The notes under the pieces were generated by a model. The model was not told the DNA's origin and searched no databases. It saw only the letters and a program-made list of their open reading frames with translations. Positions 27,801 to 41,060 of a stretch of 64,000 nt of DNA are shown piece after piece. A program made the position numbers and the translations under genes. Origin of the DNA: Elmis aenea (Eukaryota; Arthropoda; Insecta; Coleoptera; Elmidae); assembly GCA_947652605.1 (NCBI GenBank), contig CANTFG010000245.1, positions 1-64,000 on the forward strand, given 5' to 3'. The first letter of the stretch is position 1, and every line of letters starts with the position of its first letter.

Positions 27801-30800
27801 GAAATTATTAAAAATTAAAACCAGCTCTTTGAAAGACATATGCAAAACAATTGTATACATGTAAAGAGGCGATAGATAAACTGTTCCTGTAATATACAAA
27901 TCAATAATTAAAATTGTTTCGAATAGTCGCTCAAGGAACATATGTATTAACTAAAGCACGGTATTTTTAGAAAATTATTAAAAATTAAAACCAGCTCATT
28001 GAAAGACATATGCAAAACAATTGTATTCATGTAAAGAGGCGATGGATAAACTGTTCCTGTGATATACAAATCTATAATTAAAATTGTTTCGAAATAGTCG
28101 CTTAAGGAACATATGTATTAACTAAAGCACGGTATTTTTAGGAAATTATTAAAAATTAAAACCAGCTCATTGAAAGACATATGCAAAACAATTGTATTCA
28201 TGTAAAGAGGCGATGGATAAACTGTTCCTGTGATATACAAATCAATAATTAAAATTGTTTAGAAATAGTCGCTCAAGAAACATATGTATTAACTAAAGCA
28301 CGGTATTTTTAAGAAATTATTAAAAATTAAAACCAGCTCATTGAAAGACATATGCAAAACAATTGTATTCATGTAAAGAGGCGATGGATAAACTGTTCCT
28401 GTGATATACAAATCAATAATTAAAATTGTTTAGAAATAGTCGCTCAAGGAACATATGTATTAACTAAAGCACGGTATTTTTAGGAAATTATTAAAAATTA
28501 AAACCAGCTCATTGAAAGACATATGCAAAACAATTGTATTCATGTAAAGATGCGAAGGATAAACTTGTCCTGTGATATACAAATCAATAATTAAAATTGT
28601 TTAAAAATAGTCGCTCAAGGAACATATGTATTAACTAAAGCACGGTATTTTTAGGAAATCATTAAAAATTAAAACCAGCTCATTGAAAGACATATGCAAA
28701 ACAATTGTATTCATGTAAAGAGGCGATGGATAAACTGTTTCTGTGATATACAAATCAATAATTAAAATTGTTTCGAAATAGTCGCTCAAGGAACATATGT
28801 ATTAACTAAAGCACGGTATTTTTAGGAAATTATTAAAAATTAAAACCAGCTCATTGAAAGATATATGCAAAACAATTGTATTCATGTAAAGAGGCGATGG
28901 ATAAACTGTTCCTGTGATATACCAATCAATAATTAAAATTGTTTAGAAATAGTCGCTCAAGGAACATATGTATTAACTAAAGCACGGTATTTTTAGGAAA
29001 TTATTAAAAATTAAAACCAGCTCATTGAAAGACATATGCAAAACAATTGTATTCATGTAAAGAGGCGATGGATAAACTGTTCCTGTGATATACAAATCAA
29101 TAATTAAAATTGTTTCGAAATAGTCGCTCAAGGAACATATGTATGAACTAAAGCACGGTATTTTTTGGAAATCATTAAAAATTAAAACCAGCTCATTGAA
29201 AGACATATGCAAAACAATTGTATTCATGTAAAGAGGCGATGGATAAACTGTTCCAGTGATATACAAATCAATAATTGAAATTGTTTCGAAATAGTCGCTT
29301 AAGGAACATATGTATTAACTAAAGCACGGTATTTTTAGGAAATTATTAAAAATTAAAACCAGCTCTTTGAAAGACATATGCAAAACAATTGTATTCATGT
29401 AAAGAGGCGATGGATAAACTGTTCCTGTGATATACAAATCAATAATTAAAATTGTTTAGAAATAGTCGCTCAAGGAACATATGTATTAACTAAAGCACGG
29501 TATTTTTAAGACATTATTAAAAATTAAAACCAGCTCATTGAAAGACATATGCAAAACAATTGTATTCATGTAAAAAGGCGATGGATAAACTGTTCCTGTC
29601 ATATACAAATCAATAATTAAAATTGTTTAGAAATAGTCGCTCAAGGAACATATGTATTAACTAAAGCACTGTATTTTTAGGAAATTATTAAAAATTAAAA
29701 CCAGCTCATTGAAAGACATATGCAAAACAATTGTATTCATGTAAAGAGGCGATGGATAAACTGTTCCTGTGATATACAAATCAATAATTAAAATTGTTTA
29801 GAAATAGTCGCTCAAGGAACATATGTATTAACTAAAGCACGGTATTTTTAGGAAATTATTAAAAATTAAAACCAGCTCATTGAAAGTGATATGCAAAACA
29901 ATTGTATTCATGTAAAGAGGCGATGGATAAACTGTTTCTGTGATATACAAATCAATAATTAAAATTGTTTCGAAATAGTCGCTCAAGGAACATATGTATG
30001 AACTAAAGCACGGTATTTTTTGGAAATCATTAAAAATTAAAACCAGCTCATTGAAAGACATATGCAAAACAATTGTATTCATGTAAAGAGGCGATGGATA
30101 AACTGTTCCAGTGATATACAAATCAATAATTGAAATTGTTTCGAAATAGTCGCTTAAGGAACATATGTATTAACTAAAGCACGGTATTTTTAGGAAATTA
30201 TTAAAAATTAAAACCAGCTCTTTGAAAGACATATGCAAAACAATTGTATTCATGTAAAGAGGCGATGGATAAACTGTTCCTGTGATATACAAATCAATAA
30301 TTAAAATTGTTCAGAAATAGTCGCTCAAGGAATATATGTATTAACTAAAGCACGGTATTTTTAGGAAATTATTAAAAATTAAAACCAGCTCATTGAAAGA
30401 CATATGCAAAACAATTGTATTCATGTAAAGAAGCGATGGATAAACTGTTCCTGTGATATACAAATCAATAATTAAAATTGTTTAGAAATAGTCGCTCAAG
30501 GAACATATGTATTAACTAAAGCACGGTATTTTTAGGAAATTATTAAAAATTAAAACCAGCTCATTGAAAGACATATGCAAAACAATTGTATTCATGTAAA
30601 GAGGCGATGGATAAACTGTTCCTGTGATATACAAATCAATAATTAAAATTGTTTCGAAATAGTCGCTCAAGGAACATATGTATTAACTAAAGCACGGTAT
30701 TTTTAAGACATTATTAAAAATTAAAACCAGCTCATTGAAAGACATATGCAAAACAATTGTATTCATGTAAAAAGGCGATGGATAAACTGTTCCTGTGATA

Positions 30801-30891
30801 TACAAATCAATAATTAAAATTGTTTCGAAATAGTCGCTCAAGGAACATATGTATTAACTAAAGCACGGTATTTTTAAGACATTATTAAAAA

Positions 30892-33674
30892 TTAAAACCA
30901 GCTCATTGAAAGACATATGCAAAACAATTGTATTCATGTAAAAAGGCGATGGATAAACTGTTCCTGTCATATACAAATCAATAATTAAAATTGTTTAGAA
31001 ATAGTCGCTCAAGGAACATATGTATTAACTAAAGCACTGTATTTTTAGGAAATTATTAAAAATTAAAACCAGCTCATTGAAAGACATATGCAAAACAATT
31101 GTATTCATATAAAGAGGCGATGGATAAACTGTTCCTGTGATATACAAATCAATAATTAAAATTGTTTCAAAATAGTCGCTCAAGGAACATATGTATTAAC
31201 TAAAGCACGGTATTTTTAGGAAATTATTAAAAATTAAAACCAGCTCATTGAAAGACATATGCAAAACAATTGTATTCATGTAAAGATGCGAAGGATAAAC
31301 TTGTCCTGTGATATACAAATCAATAATTAAAATTGTTTCGAAATAGTCGCTCAAGGAACATATGTATTAACTAAAGCACGGTATTTTTAGGAAATTATTA
31401 AAAATTAAAACCAGCTCATTGAAAGACATATGCAATACAATTGTATTCATGTAAAGAGACGATGGATAAACTGTTTCTGTGATATACAAATCAATAATTA
31501 AAATTGTTTCGAAATAGTCGCTCAAGGAACATATGTATTAACTAAAGCACGGTATTTTTAGGAAATTATTAAAAATTAAAACCAGCTCATTGAAAGATAT
31601 ATGCAAAACAATTGTATTCATGTAAAGAGGCGATGGATAAACTGTTCCTGTGATATACAAATCAATAATTAAAATTGTTTCGAAATAGTCGCTCAAGGAA
31701 CATATGTATTAACTAAAGCACGGTATTTTTAAGACATTATTAAAAATTAAAACCAGCTCATTGAAAGACATATGCAAAACAATTGTATTCATGTAAAAAG
31801 GCGATGGATAAACTGTTCCTGTCATATACAAATCAATAATTAAAATTGTTTAGAAATAGTCGCTCAAGGAACATATGTATTAACTAAAGCACTGTATTTT
31901 TAGGAAATTATTAAAAATTAAAACCAGCTCATTGAAAGACATATGCAAAACAATTGTATTCATGTAAAGAGGCGATGGATAAACTGTTCCTGTGATATAC
32001 AAATCAATAATTAAAATTGTTTAGAAATAGTCGCTCAAGGAACATATGTATTAACTAAAGCACGGTATTTTTAGGAAATTATTAAAAATTAAAACCAGCT
32101 CATTGAAAGACATATGCAAAACAATTGTATTCATGTAAAGAGGCGATGGATAAACTGTTTCTGTGATATACAAATCAATAATTAAAATTGTTTCGAAATA
32201 GTCGCTCAAGGAACATATGTATGAACTAAAGCACGGTATTTTTTGGAAATCATTAAAAATTAAAACCAGCTCATTGAAAGACATATGCAAAACAATTGTA
32301 TTCATGTAAAAAGGCGATGGATAAACTGTTCCTGTCATATACAAATCAATAATTAAAATTGTTTAGAAATAGTCGCTCAAGGAACATATGTATTAACTAA
32401 AGCACTGTATTTTTAGGAAATTATTAAAAATTAAAACCAGCTCATTGAAAGACATATGCAAAACAATTGTATTCATATAAAGAGGCGATGGATAAACTGT
32501 TCCTGTGATATACAAATCAATAATTAAAATTGTTTCAAAATAGTCGCTCAAGGAACATATGTATTAACTAAAGCACGGTATTTTTAGGAAATTATTAAAA
32601 ATTAAAACCAGCTCATTGAAAGACATATGCAAAACAATTGTATTCATGTAAAGATGCGAAGGATAAACTTGTCCTGTGATATACAAATCAATAATTAAAA
32701 TTGTTTCGAAATAGTCGCTCAAGGAACATATGTATTAACTAAAGCACGGTATTTTTAGGAAATTATTAAAAATTAAAACCAGCTCATTGAAAGACATATG
32801 CAATACAATTGTATTCATGTAAAGAGACGATGGATAAACTGTTTCTGTGATATACAAATCAATAATTAAAATTGTTTCGAAATAGTCGCTCAAGGAACAT
32901 ATGTATTAACTAAAGCACGGTATTTTTAGGAAATTATTAAAAATTAAAACCAGCTCATTGAAAGATATATGCAAAACAATTGTATTCATGTAAAGAGGCG
33001 ATGGATAAACTGTTCCTGTGATATACAAATCAATAATTAAAATTGTTTCGAAATAGTCGCTCAAGGAACATATGTATTAACTAAAGCACGGTATTTTTAA
33101 GACATTATTAAAAATTAAAACCAGCTCATTGAAAGACATATGCAAAACCATTGTATTCATGTAAAAAGGCGATGGATAAACTGTTCCTGTCATATACAAA
33201 TCAATAATTAAAATTGTTTAGAAATAGTCGCTCAAGGAACATATGTATTAACTAAAGCACTGTATTTTTAGGAAATTATTAAAAATTAAAACCAGCTCAT
33301 TGAAAGACATATGCAAAACAATTGTATTCATGTAAAGAGGCGATGGATAAACTGTTCCTGTGATATACAAATCAATAATTAAAATTGTTTAGAAATAGTC
33401 GCTCAAGGAACATATGTATTAACTAAAGCACGGTATTTTTAGGAAATTATTAAAAATTAAAACCAGCTCATTGAAAGACATATGCAAAACAATTGTATTC
33501 ATGTAAAGAGGCGATGGATAAACTGTTTCTGTGATATACAAATCAATAATTAAAATTGTTTCGAAATAGTCGCTCAAGGAACATATGTATGAACTAAAGC
33601 ACGGTATTTTTTGGAAATCATTAAAAATTAAAACCAGCTCATTGAAAGACATATGCAAAACAATTGTATTCATG
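30892..33674. repeat. 1,368 bp (8-monomer) tandem duplication nested in the 21.5 kb unit
   Basis: 30,892-32,306 matches 32,260-33,674 at an offset of 1,368 bp (8 x 171). The GTCATATAC subtype at 30,966 recurs at 32,334 and the palindromic ATACAATTG subtype recurs in step. The junction at about 32,260-32,306 produces a hybrid monomer: its left half is the TATGAAC/TTTTTTGG subtype and its right half continues with GTAAAAAGGCG and GTCATATAC, an order not seen in ordinary blocks. The same hybrid is present in copy 2 near 53,805-53,851, so this exchange preceded the 21.5 kb duplication. Confidence 0.85.
33071..33072. other. Empty TA site corresponding to the element insertion in copy 2
   Basis: The sequence GGAACATATGTATTAAC is uninterrupted here. 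In copy 2 the same point is split after GGAACATA by the inserted element. Matching flanks, including the rare GCAAAACCATT about 75 bp downstream in both copies (C at 33,149 and 54,887), establish that these are the same site. Confidence 0.9.
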
Positions 33675-36600
33675 TAAAGAGGCGATGGATAAACTGTTCC
33701 AGTGATATACAAATCAATAATTGAAATTGTTTCGAAATAGTCGCTTAAGGAACATATGTATTAACTAAAGCACGGTATTTTTAGGAAATTATTAAAAATT
33801 AAAACCAGCTCTTTGAAAGACATATGCAAAACAATTGTATTCATGTAAAGAGGCGATGGATAAACTGTTCCTGTGATATACAAATCAATAATTAAAATTG
33901 TTTAGAAATAGTCGCTCAAGGAACATATGTATTAACTAAAGCACGGTATTTTTAAGACATTATTAAAAATTAAAACCAGCTTATTGAAAGACATATGCAA
34001 AACAATTGTATTCATGTAAAAAGGCGATGGATAAACTGTTCCTGTCATATACAAATCAATAATTAAAATTGTTTAGAAATAGTCGCTCAAGGAACATATG
34101 TATTAACTAAAGCACTGTATTTTTAGGAAATTATTAAAAATTAAAACCAGCTCATTGAAAGACATATGCAAAACAATTGTATTCATGTAAAGAGGCGATG
34201 GATAAACTGTTCCTGTGATATACAAATCAATAATTAAAATTGTTTAGAAATAGTCGCTCAAGGAACATATGTATTAACTAAAGCACGGTATTTTTAGGAA
34301 ATTATTAAAAATTAAAACCAGCTCATTGAAAGACATATGCAAAACAATTGTATTCATGTAAAGAGGCGATGGATAAACTGTTTCTGTGATATACAAATCA
34401 ATAATTAAAATTGTTTCGAAATAGTCGCTCAAGGAACATTTGTATGAACTAAAGCACGGTATTTTTTGGAAATCATTAAAAATTAAAACCAGCTCATTGA
34501 AAGACATATGCAAAACAATTGTATTCATGTAAAGAGGCGATGGATAAACTGTTCCAGTGATATACAAATCAATAATTGAAATTGTTTCGAAATAGTCGCT
34601 TAAGGAACATATGTATTAACTAAAGCACGGTATTTTTAGGAAATTATTAAAAATTAAAACCAGCTCTTTGAAAGACATATGCAAAACAATTGTATTCATG
34701 TAAAGAGGCGATGGATAAACTGTTCCTGTGATATACAAATCAATAATTAAAATTGTTCAGAAATAGTCGCTCAAGGAATATATGTATTAACTAAAGCACG
34801 GTATTTTTAGGAAATTATTAAAAATTAAAACCAGCTCATTGAAAGACATATGCAAAACAATTGTATTCATGTAAAGAAGCGATGGATAAACTGTTCCTGT
34901 GATATACAAATCAATAATTAAAATTGTTTAGAAATAGTCGCTCAAGGAACATATGTATTAACTAAAGCACGGTATTTTTATGAAATTATTAAAAATTAAA
35001 ACCAGCTCATTGAAAGACATATGCAAAACAATTGTATTCATGTAAAGAGGCGATGGATAAACTGTTTCTGTGATATACAAATCAATAATTGAAATTGTTT
35101 CGAAATAGTCGCTTAAGGAACATATGTATTAACTAAAGCACGGTATTTTTAGGAAATTATTAAAAATTAAAACCAGCTCATTGAAAGACATATGCAAAAC
35201 AATTGTATTCATGTAAAGAGGCGATGGATAAACTGTTCCTGTGATATACAAATCAATAATTAAAATTGTTTCGAAATAGTCGCTCAAGGAACATATGTAT
35301 TAACTAAAGCACGGTATTTTTAGGAAATTATTAAAAATTAAAACCAGCTCTTTGAAAGACATATGCAAAACAATTGTATACATGTAAAGAGGCGATAGAT
35401 AAACTGTTCCTGTAATATACAAATCAATAATTAAAATTGTTTCGAAATAGTCGCTCAAGGAACATATGTATTAACTAAAGCACGGTATTTTTAGAAAATT
35501 ATTAAAAATTAAAACCAGCTCATTGAAAGACATATGCAAAACAATTGTATTCATGTAAAGAGGCGATGGATAAACTGTTCCTGTGATATACAAATCTATA
35601 ATTAAAATTGTTTCGAAATAGTCGCTTAAGGAACATATGTATTAACTAAAGCACGGTATTTTTAGGAAATTATTAAAAATTAAAACCAGCTCATTGAAAG
35701 ACATATGCAAAACAATTGTATTCATGTAAAGAGGCGATGGATAAACTGTTCCTGTGATATACAAATCAATAATTAAAATTGTTTAGAAATAGTCGCTCAA
35801 GAAACATATGTATTAACTAAAGCACGGTATTTTTAAGAAATTATTAAAAATTAAAACCAGCTCATTGAAAGACATATGCAAAACAATTGTATTCATGTAA
35901 AGAGGCGATGGATAAACTGTTCCTGTGATATACAAATCAATAATTAAAATTGTTTAGAAATAGTCGCTCAAGGAACATATGTATTAACTAAAGCACGGTA
36001 TTTTTAGGAAATTATTAAAAATTAAAACCAGCTCATTGAAAGACATATGCAAAACAATTGTATTCATGTAAAGATGCGAAGGATAAACTTGTCCTGTGAT
36101 ATACAAATCAATAATTAAAATTGTTTAAAAATAGTCGCTCAAGGAACATATGTATTAACTAAAGCACGGTATTTTTAGGAAATCATTAAAAATTAAAACC
36201 AGCTCATTGAACGACATATGCAAAACAATTGTATTCATGTAAAGAGGCGATGGATAAACTGTTTCTGTGATATACAAATCAATAATTAAAATTGTTTCGA
36301 AATAGTCGCTCAAGGAACATATGTATTAACTAAAGCACGGTATTTTTAGGAAATTATTAAAAATTAAAACCAGCTCATTGAAAGATATATGCAAAACAAT
36401 TGTATTCATGTAAAGAGGCGATGGATAAACTGTTCCTGTGATATACCAATCAATAATTAAAATTGTTTAGAAATAGTCGCTCAAGGAACATATGTATTAA
36501 CTAAAGCACGGTATTTTTAGGAAATTATTAAAAATTAAAACCAGCTCATTGAAAGACATATGCAAAACAATTGTATTCATATAAAGAGGCGATGGATAAA

Positions 36601-37745
36601 CTGTTCCTGTGATATACAAATCAATAATTAAAATTGTTTCAAAATAGTCGCTCAAGGAACATATGTATTAACTAAAGCACGGTATTTTTAGGAAATTATT
36701 AAAAATTAAAACCAGCTCATTGAAAGACATATGCAAAAAAATTGTATTCATGTAAAGATGCGAAGGATAAACTTGTCCTGTGATATACAAATCAATAATT
36801 AAAATTGTTTCGAAATAGTCGCTCAAGGAACATATGTATTAACTAAAGCACGGTATTTTTAGGAAATTATTAAAAATTAAAACCAGCTCATTGAAAGACA
36901 TATGCAATACAATTGTATTCATGTAAAGAGACGATGGATAAACTGTTCCTGTGATATACAAATCAATAATTAAAATTGTTTAGAAATAGTCGCTCAAGGA
37001 ACATATGTATTAACTAAAGCACGGTATTTTTAAGACATTATTAAAAATTAAAACCAGCTCATTGAAAGACATATGCAAAACAATTGTATTCATGTAAAAA
37101 GGCGATGGATAAACTGTTCCTGTGATATACAAATCAATAATTAAAATTGTTTAGAAATAGTCGCTCAAGGAACATATGTATTAACTAAAGCACTGTATTT
37201 TTAGGAAATTATTAAAAATTAAAACCAGCTCATTGAAAGACATATGCAAAACAATTGTATTCATGTAAAGAGGCGATGGATAAACTGTTCCTGTGATATA
37301 CAAATCAATAATTAAAATTGTTTAGAAATAGTCGCTCAAGGAACATATGTATTAACTAAAGCACGGTATTTTTAGGAAATTATTAAAAATTAAAACCAGC
37401 TCATTGAAAGACATATGCAAAACAATTGTATTCATTTAAAGAGGCGATGGATAAACTGTTTCTGTGATATACAAATCAATAATTAAAATTGTTTCGAAAT
37501 AGTCGCTCAAGGAACATATGTATGAACTAAAGCACGGTATTTTTTGGAAATCATTAAAAATTAAAACCAGCTCATTGAAAGACATATGCAAAACAATTGT
37601 ATTCATGTAAAGAGGCGATGGATAAACTGTTCCTGTGATATACAAATCAATAATTGAAATTGTTTCGAAATAGTCGCTTAAGGAACATATGTATTAACTA
37701 AAGCACGGTATTTTTAGGAAATTATTAAAAATTAAAACCAGCTCT

Positions 37746-39797
37746 TTGAAAGACATATGCAAAACAATTGTATTCATGTAAAGAGGCGATGGATAAACTG
37801 TTCCTGTGATATACAAATCAATAATTAAAATTGTTCAGAAATAGTCGCTCAAGGAATATATGTATTAACTAAAGCACGGTATTTTTAGGAAATTATTAAA
37901 AATTAAAACCAGCTCATTGAAAGACATATGCAAAACAATTGTATTCATGTAAAGAAGCGATGGATAAACTGTTCCTGTGATATACAAATCAATAATTAAA
38001 ATTGTTTAGAAATAGTCGCTCAAGGAACATATGTATTAACTAAAGCACGGTATTTTTAGGAAATTATTAAAAATTAAAACCAGCTCATTGAAAGACATAT
38101 GCAAAACAATTGTATTCATGTAAAGAGGCGATGGATAAACTGTTTCTGTGATATACAAATCAATAATTGAAATTGTTTCGAAATAGTCGCTTAAGGAACA
38201 TATGTATTAACTAAAGCACGGTATTTTTAGGAAATTATTAAAAATTAAAACCAGCTCATTGAAAGACATATGCAAAACAATTGTATTCATGTAAAGAGGC
38301 GATGGATAAACTGTTCCTGTGATATACAAATCAATAATTAAAATTGTTTCGAAATAGTCGCTCAAGGAACATATGTATTAACTAAAGCACGGTATTTTTA
38401 GGAAATTATTAAAAATTAAAACCAGCTCTTTGAAAGACATATGCAAAACAATTGTATACATGTAAAGAGGCGATAGATAAACTGTTCCTGTAATATACAA
38501 ATCAATAATTAAAATTGTTTCGAATAGTCGCTCAAGGAACATATGTATTAACTAAAGCACGGTATTTTTAGAAAATTATTAAAAATTAAAACCAGCTCAT
38601 TGAAAGACATATGCAAAACAATTGTATTCATGTAAAGAGGCGATGGATAAACTGTTCCTGTGATATACATATCTATAATTAAAATTGTTTCGAAATAGTC
38701 GCTTAAGGAACATATGTATTAACTAAAGCACGGTATTTTTAGGAAATTATTAAAAATTAAAACCAGCTCATTGAAAGACATATGCAAAACAATTGTATTC
38801 ATGTAAAGAGGCGATGGATAAACTGTTCCTGTGATATACAAATCAATAATTAAAATTGTTCAGAAATAGTCGCTCAAGGAATATATGTATTAACTAAAGC
38901 ACGGTATTTTTAGGAAATTATTAAAAATTAAAACCAGCTCATTGAAAGACATATGCAAAACAATTGTATTCATGTAAAGAAGCGATGGATAAACTGTTCC
39001 TGTGATATACAAATCAATAATTAAAATTGTTTAGAAATAGTCGCTCAAGGAACATATGTATTAACTAAAGCACGGTATTTTTAGGAAATTATTAAAAATT
39101 AAAACCAGCTCATTGAAAGACATATGCAAAACAATTGTATTCATGTAAAGAGGCGATGGATAAACTGTTTCTGTGATATACAAATCAATAATTGAAATTG
39201 TTTCGAAATAGTCGCTTAAGGAACATATGTATTAACTAAAGCACGGTATTTTTAGGAAATTATTAAAAATTAAAACCAGCTCATTGAAAGACATATGCAA
39301 AACAATTGTATTCATGTAAAGAGGCGATGGATAAACTGTTCCTGTGATATACAAATCAATAATTAAAATTGTTTCGAAATAGTCGCTCAAGGAACATATG
39401 TATTAACTAAAGCACGGTATTTTTAGGAAATTATTAAAAATTAAAACCAGCTCTTTGAAAGACATATGCAAAACAATTGTATACATGTAAAGAGGCGATA
39501 GATAAACTGTTCCTGTAATATACAAATCAATAATTAAAATTGTTTCGAATAGTCGCTCAAGGAACATATGTATTAACTAAAGCACGGTATTTTTAGAAAA
39601 TTATTAAAAATTAAAACCAGCTCATTGAAAGACATATGCAAAACAATTGTATTCATGTAAAGAGGCGATGGATAAACTGTTCCTGTGATATACAAATCTA
39701 TAATTAAAATTGTTTCGAAATAGTCGCTTTTAAGGAACATATGTATTAACTAAAGCACGGTATTTTTAGGAAATTATTAAAAATTAAAACCAGCTCA
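37746..39797. repeat. 1,025 bp (6-monomer) tandem duplication nested in the 21.5 kb unit
   Basis: The TTCAGAAAT/GGAATATATG subtype at 37,834 recurs at 38,859, and the one-base-deleted TTTCGAATAG at 38,518 recurs at 39,543. Both spacings are 1,025 bp, which is 6 x 171 minus the deleted base. After duplication the copies diverged: the left has ACATATCTATAATT near 38,667, while the right has ACAAATCTATAATT and a two-base insertion giving CGCTTTTAAGG near 39,725. Both states are inherited by copy 2 (about 59,484-61,535). Confidence 0.85.
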
Positions 39798-40379
39798 TTG
39801 AAAGACATATGCAAAACAATTGTATTCATGTAAAGAGGCGATGGATAAACTGTTCCTGTGATATACAAATCAATAATTAAAATTGTTTAGAAATAGTCGC
39901 TAAAGAAACATATGTATTAACTAAAGCACGGTATTTTTAAGAAATTATTAAAAATTAAAACCAGCTCATTGAAAGACATATGCAAAACAATTGTATTCAT
40001 GTAAAGAGGCGATAGATAAACTGTTCCTGTGATATACAAATCAATAATTAAAATTGTTTAGAAATAGTCGCTCAAGGAACATATGTATTAACTAAAGCAC
40101 GGTATTTTTAGGAAATTATTAAAAATTAAAACCAGCTCATTGAAAGACATATGCAAAACAATTGTATTCATGTAAAGATGCGAAGGATAAACTTGTCCTG
40201 TGATATACAAATCAATAATTAAAATTGTTTAAAAATAGTCGCTCAAGGAACATATGTATTAACTAAAGCACGGTATTTTTAGGAAATCATTAAAAATTAA
40301 AACCAGCTCATTGAAAGACATATGCAAAACAATTGTATTCATGTAAAGAGGCCATGGATAAACTGTTTCTGTGATATAC

Positions 40380-41060
40380 AAATCAATAATTAAAATTGTT
40401 TCGAAATAGTCGCTCAAGGAACATATGTATTAACTAAAGCACGGTATTTTTAGGAAATTATTAAAAATTAAAACCAGCTCATTGAAAGATATATGCAAAA
40501 CAATTGTATTCATGTAAAGAAGCGATGGATAAACTGTTCCTGTGATATACCAATCAATAATTAAAATTGTTTAGAAATAGTCGCTCAAGGAACATATGTA
40601 TTAACTAAAGCACGGTATTTTTAGGAAATTATTAAAAATTAAAACCAGCTCATTGAAAGACATATGCAAAACAATTGTATTCATGTAAAGAGGCGATGGA
40701 TAAACTGTTTCTGTGATATACAAATCAATAATTAAAATTGTTTCGAAATATTCGCTCAAGGAACATATGTATTAACTAAAGCACGGTAATTTTAGGAAAT
40801 TATTAAAAATTAAAACCAGCTCATTGAAAGATATATGCAAAACAATTGTATTCATGTAAAGAGGCGATGGATAAACTGTTCCTGTGATATACCAATCAAT
40901 AATTAAAATTGTTTAGAAATAGTCGCTCAAGGAACATATGTATTAACTAAAGCACGGTATTTTTAGGAAATTATTAAAAATTAAAACCAGCTCATTGAAA
41001 GACATATGCAAAACAATTGTATTCATATAAAGAGGCGATGGATAAACTGTTCCTGTGATA
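40380..41060. repeat. 342 bp (2-monomer) tandem duplication
   Basis: The rare ATACCAATCAATAA variant occurs at 40,548 and again at 40,890, 342 bp apart, with matching monomers between. The pair differs by AAGAAGCGATGG versus AAGAGGCGATGG and by the private TATTCGCTC and GGTAATTTT changes in the intervening monomer. The same arrangement appears in copy 2 at about 62,287 and 62,629. Confidence 0.75.
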
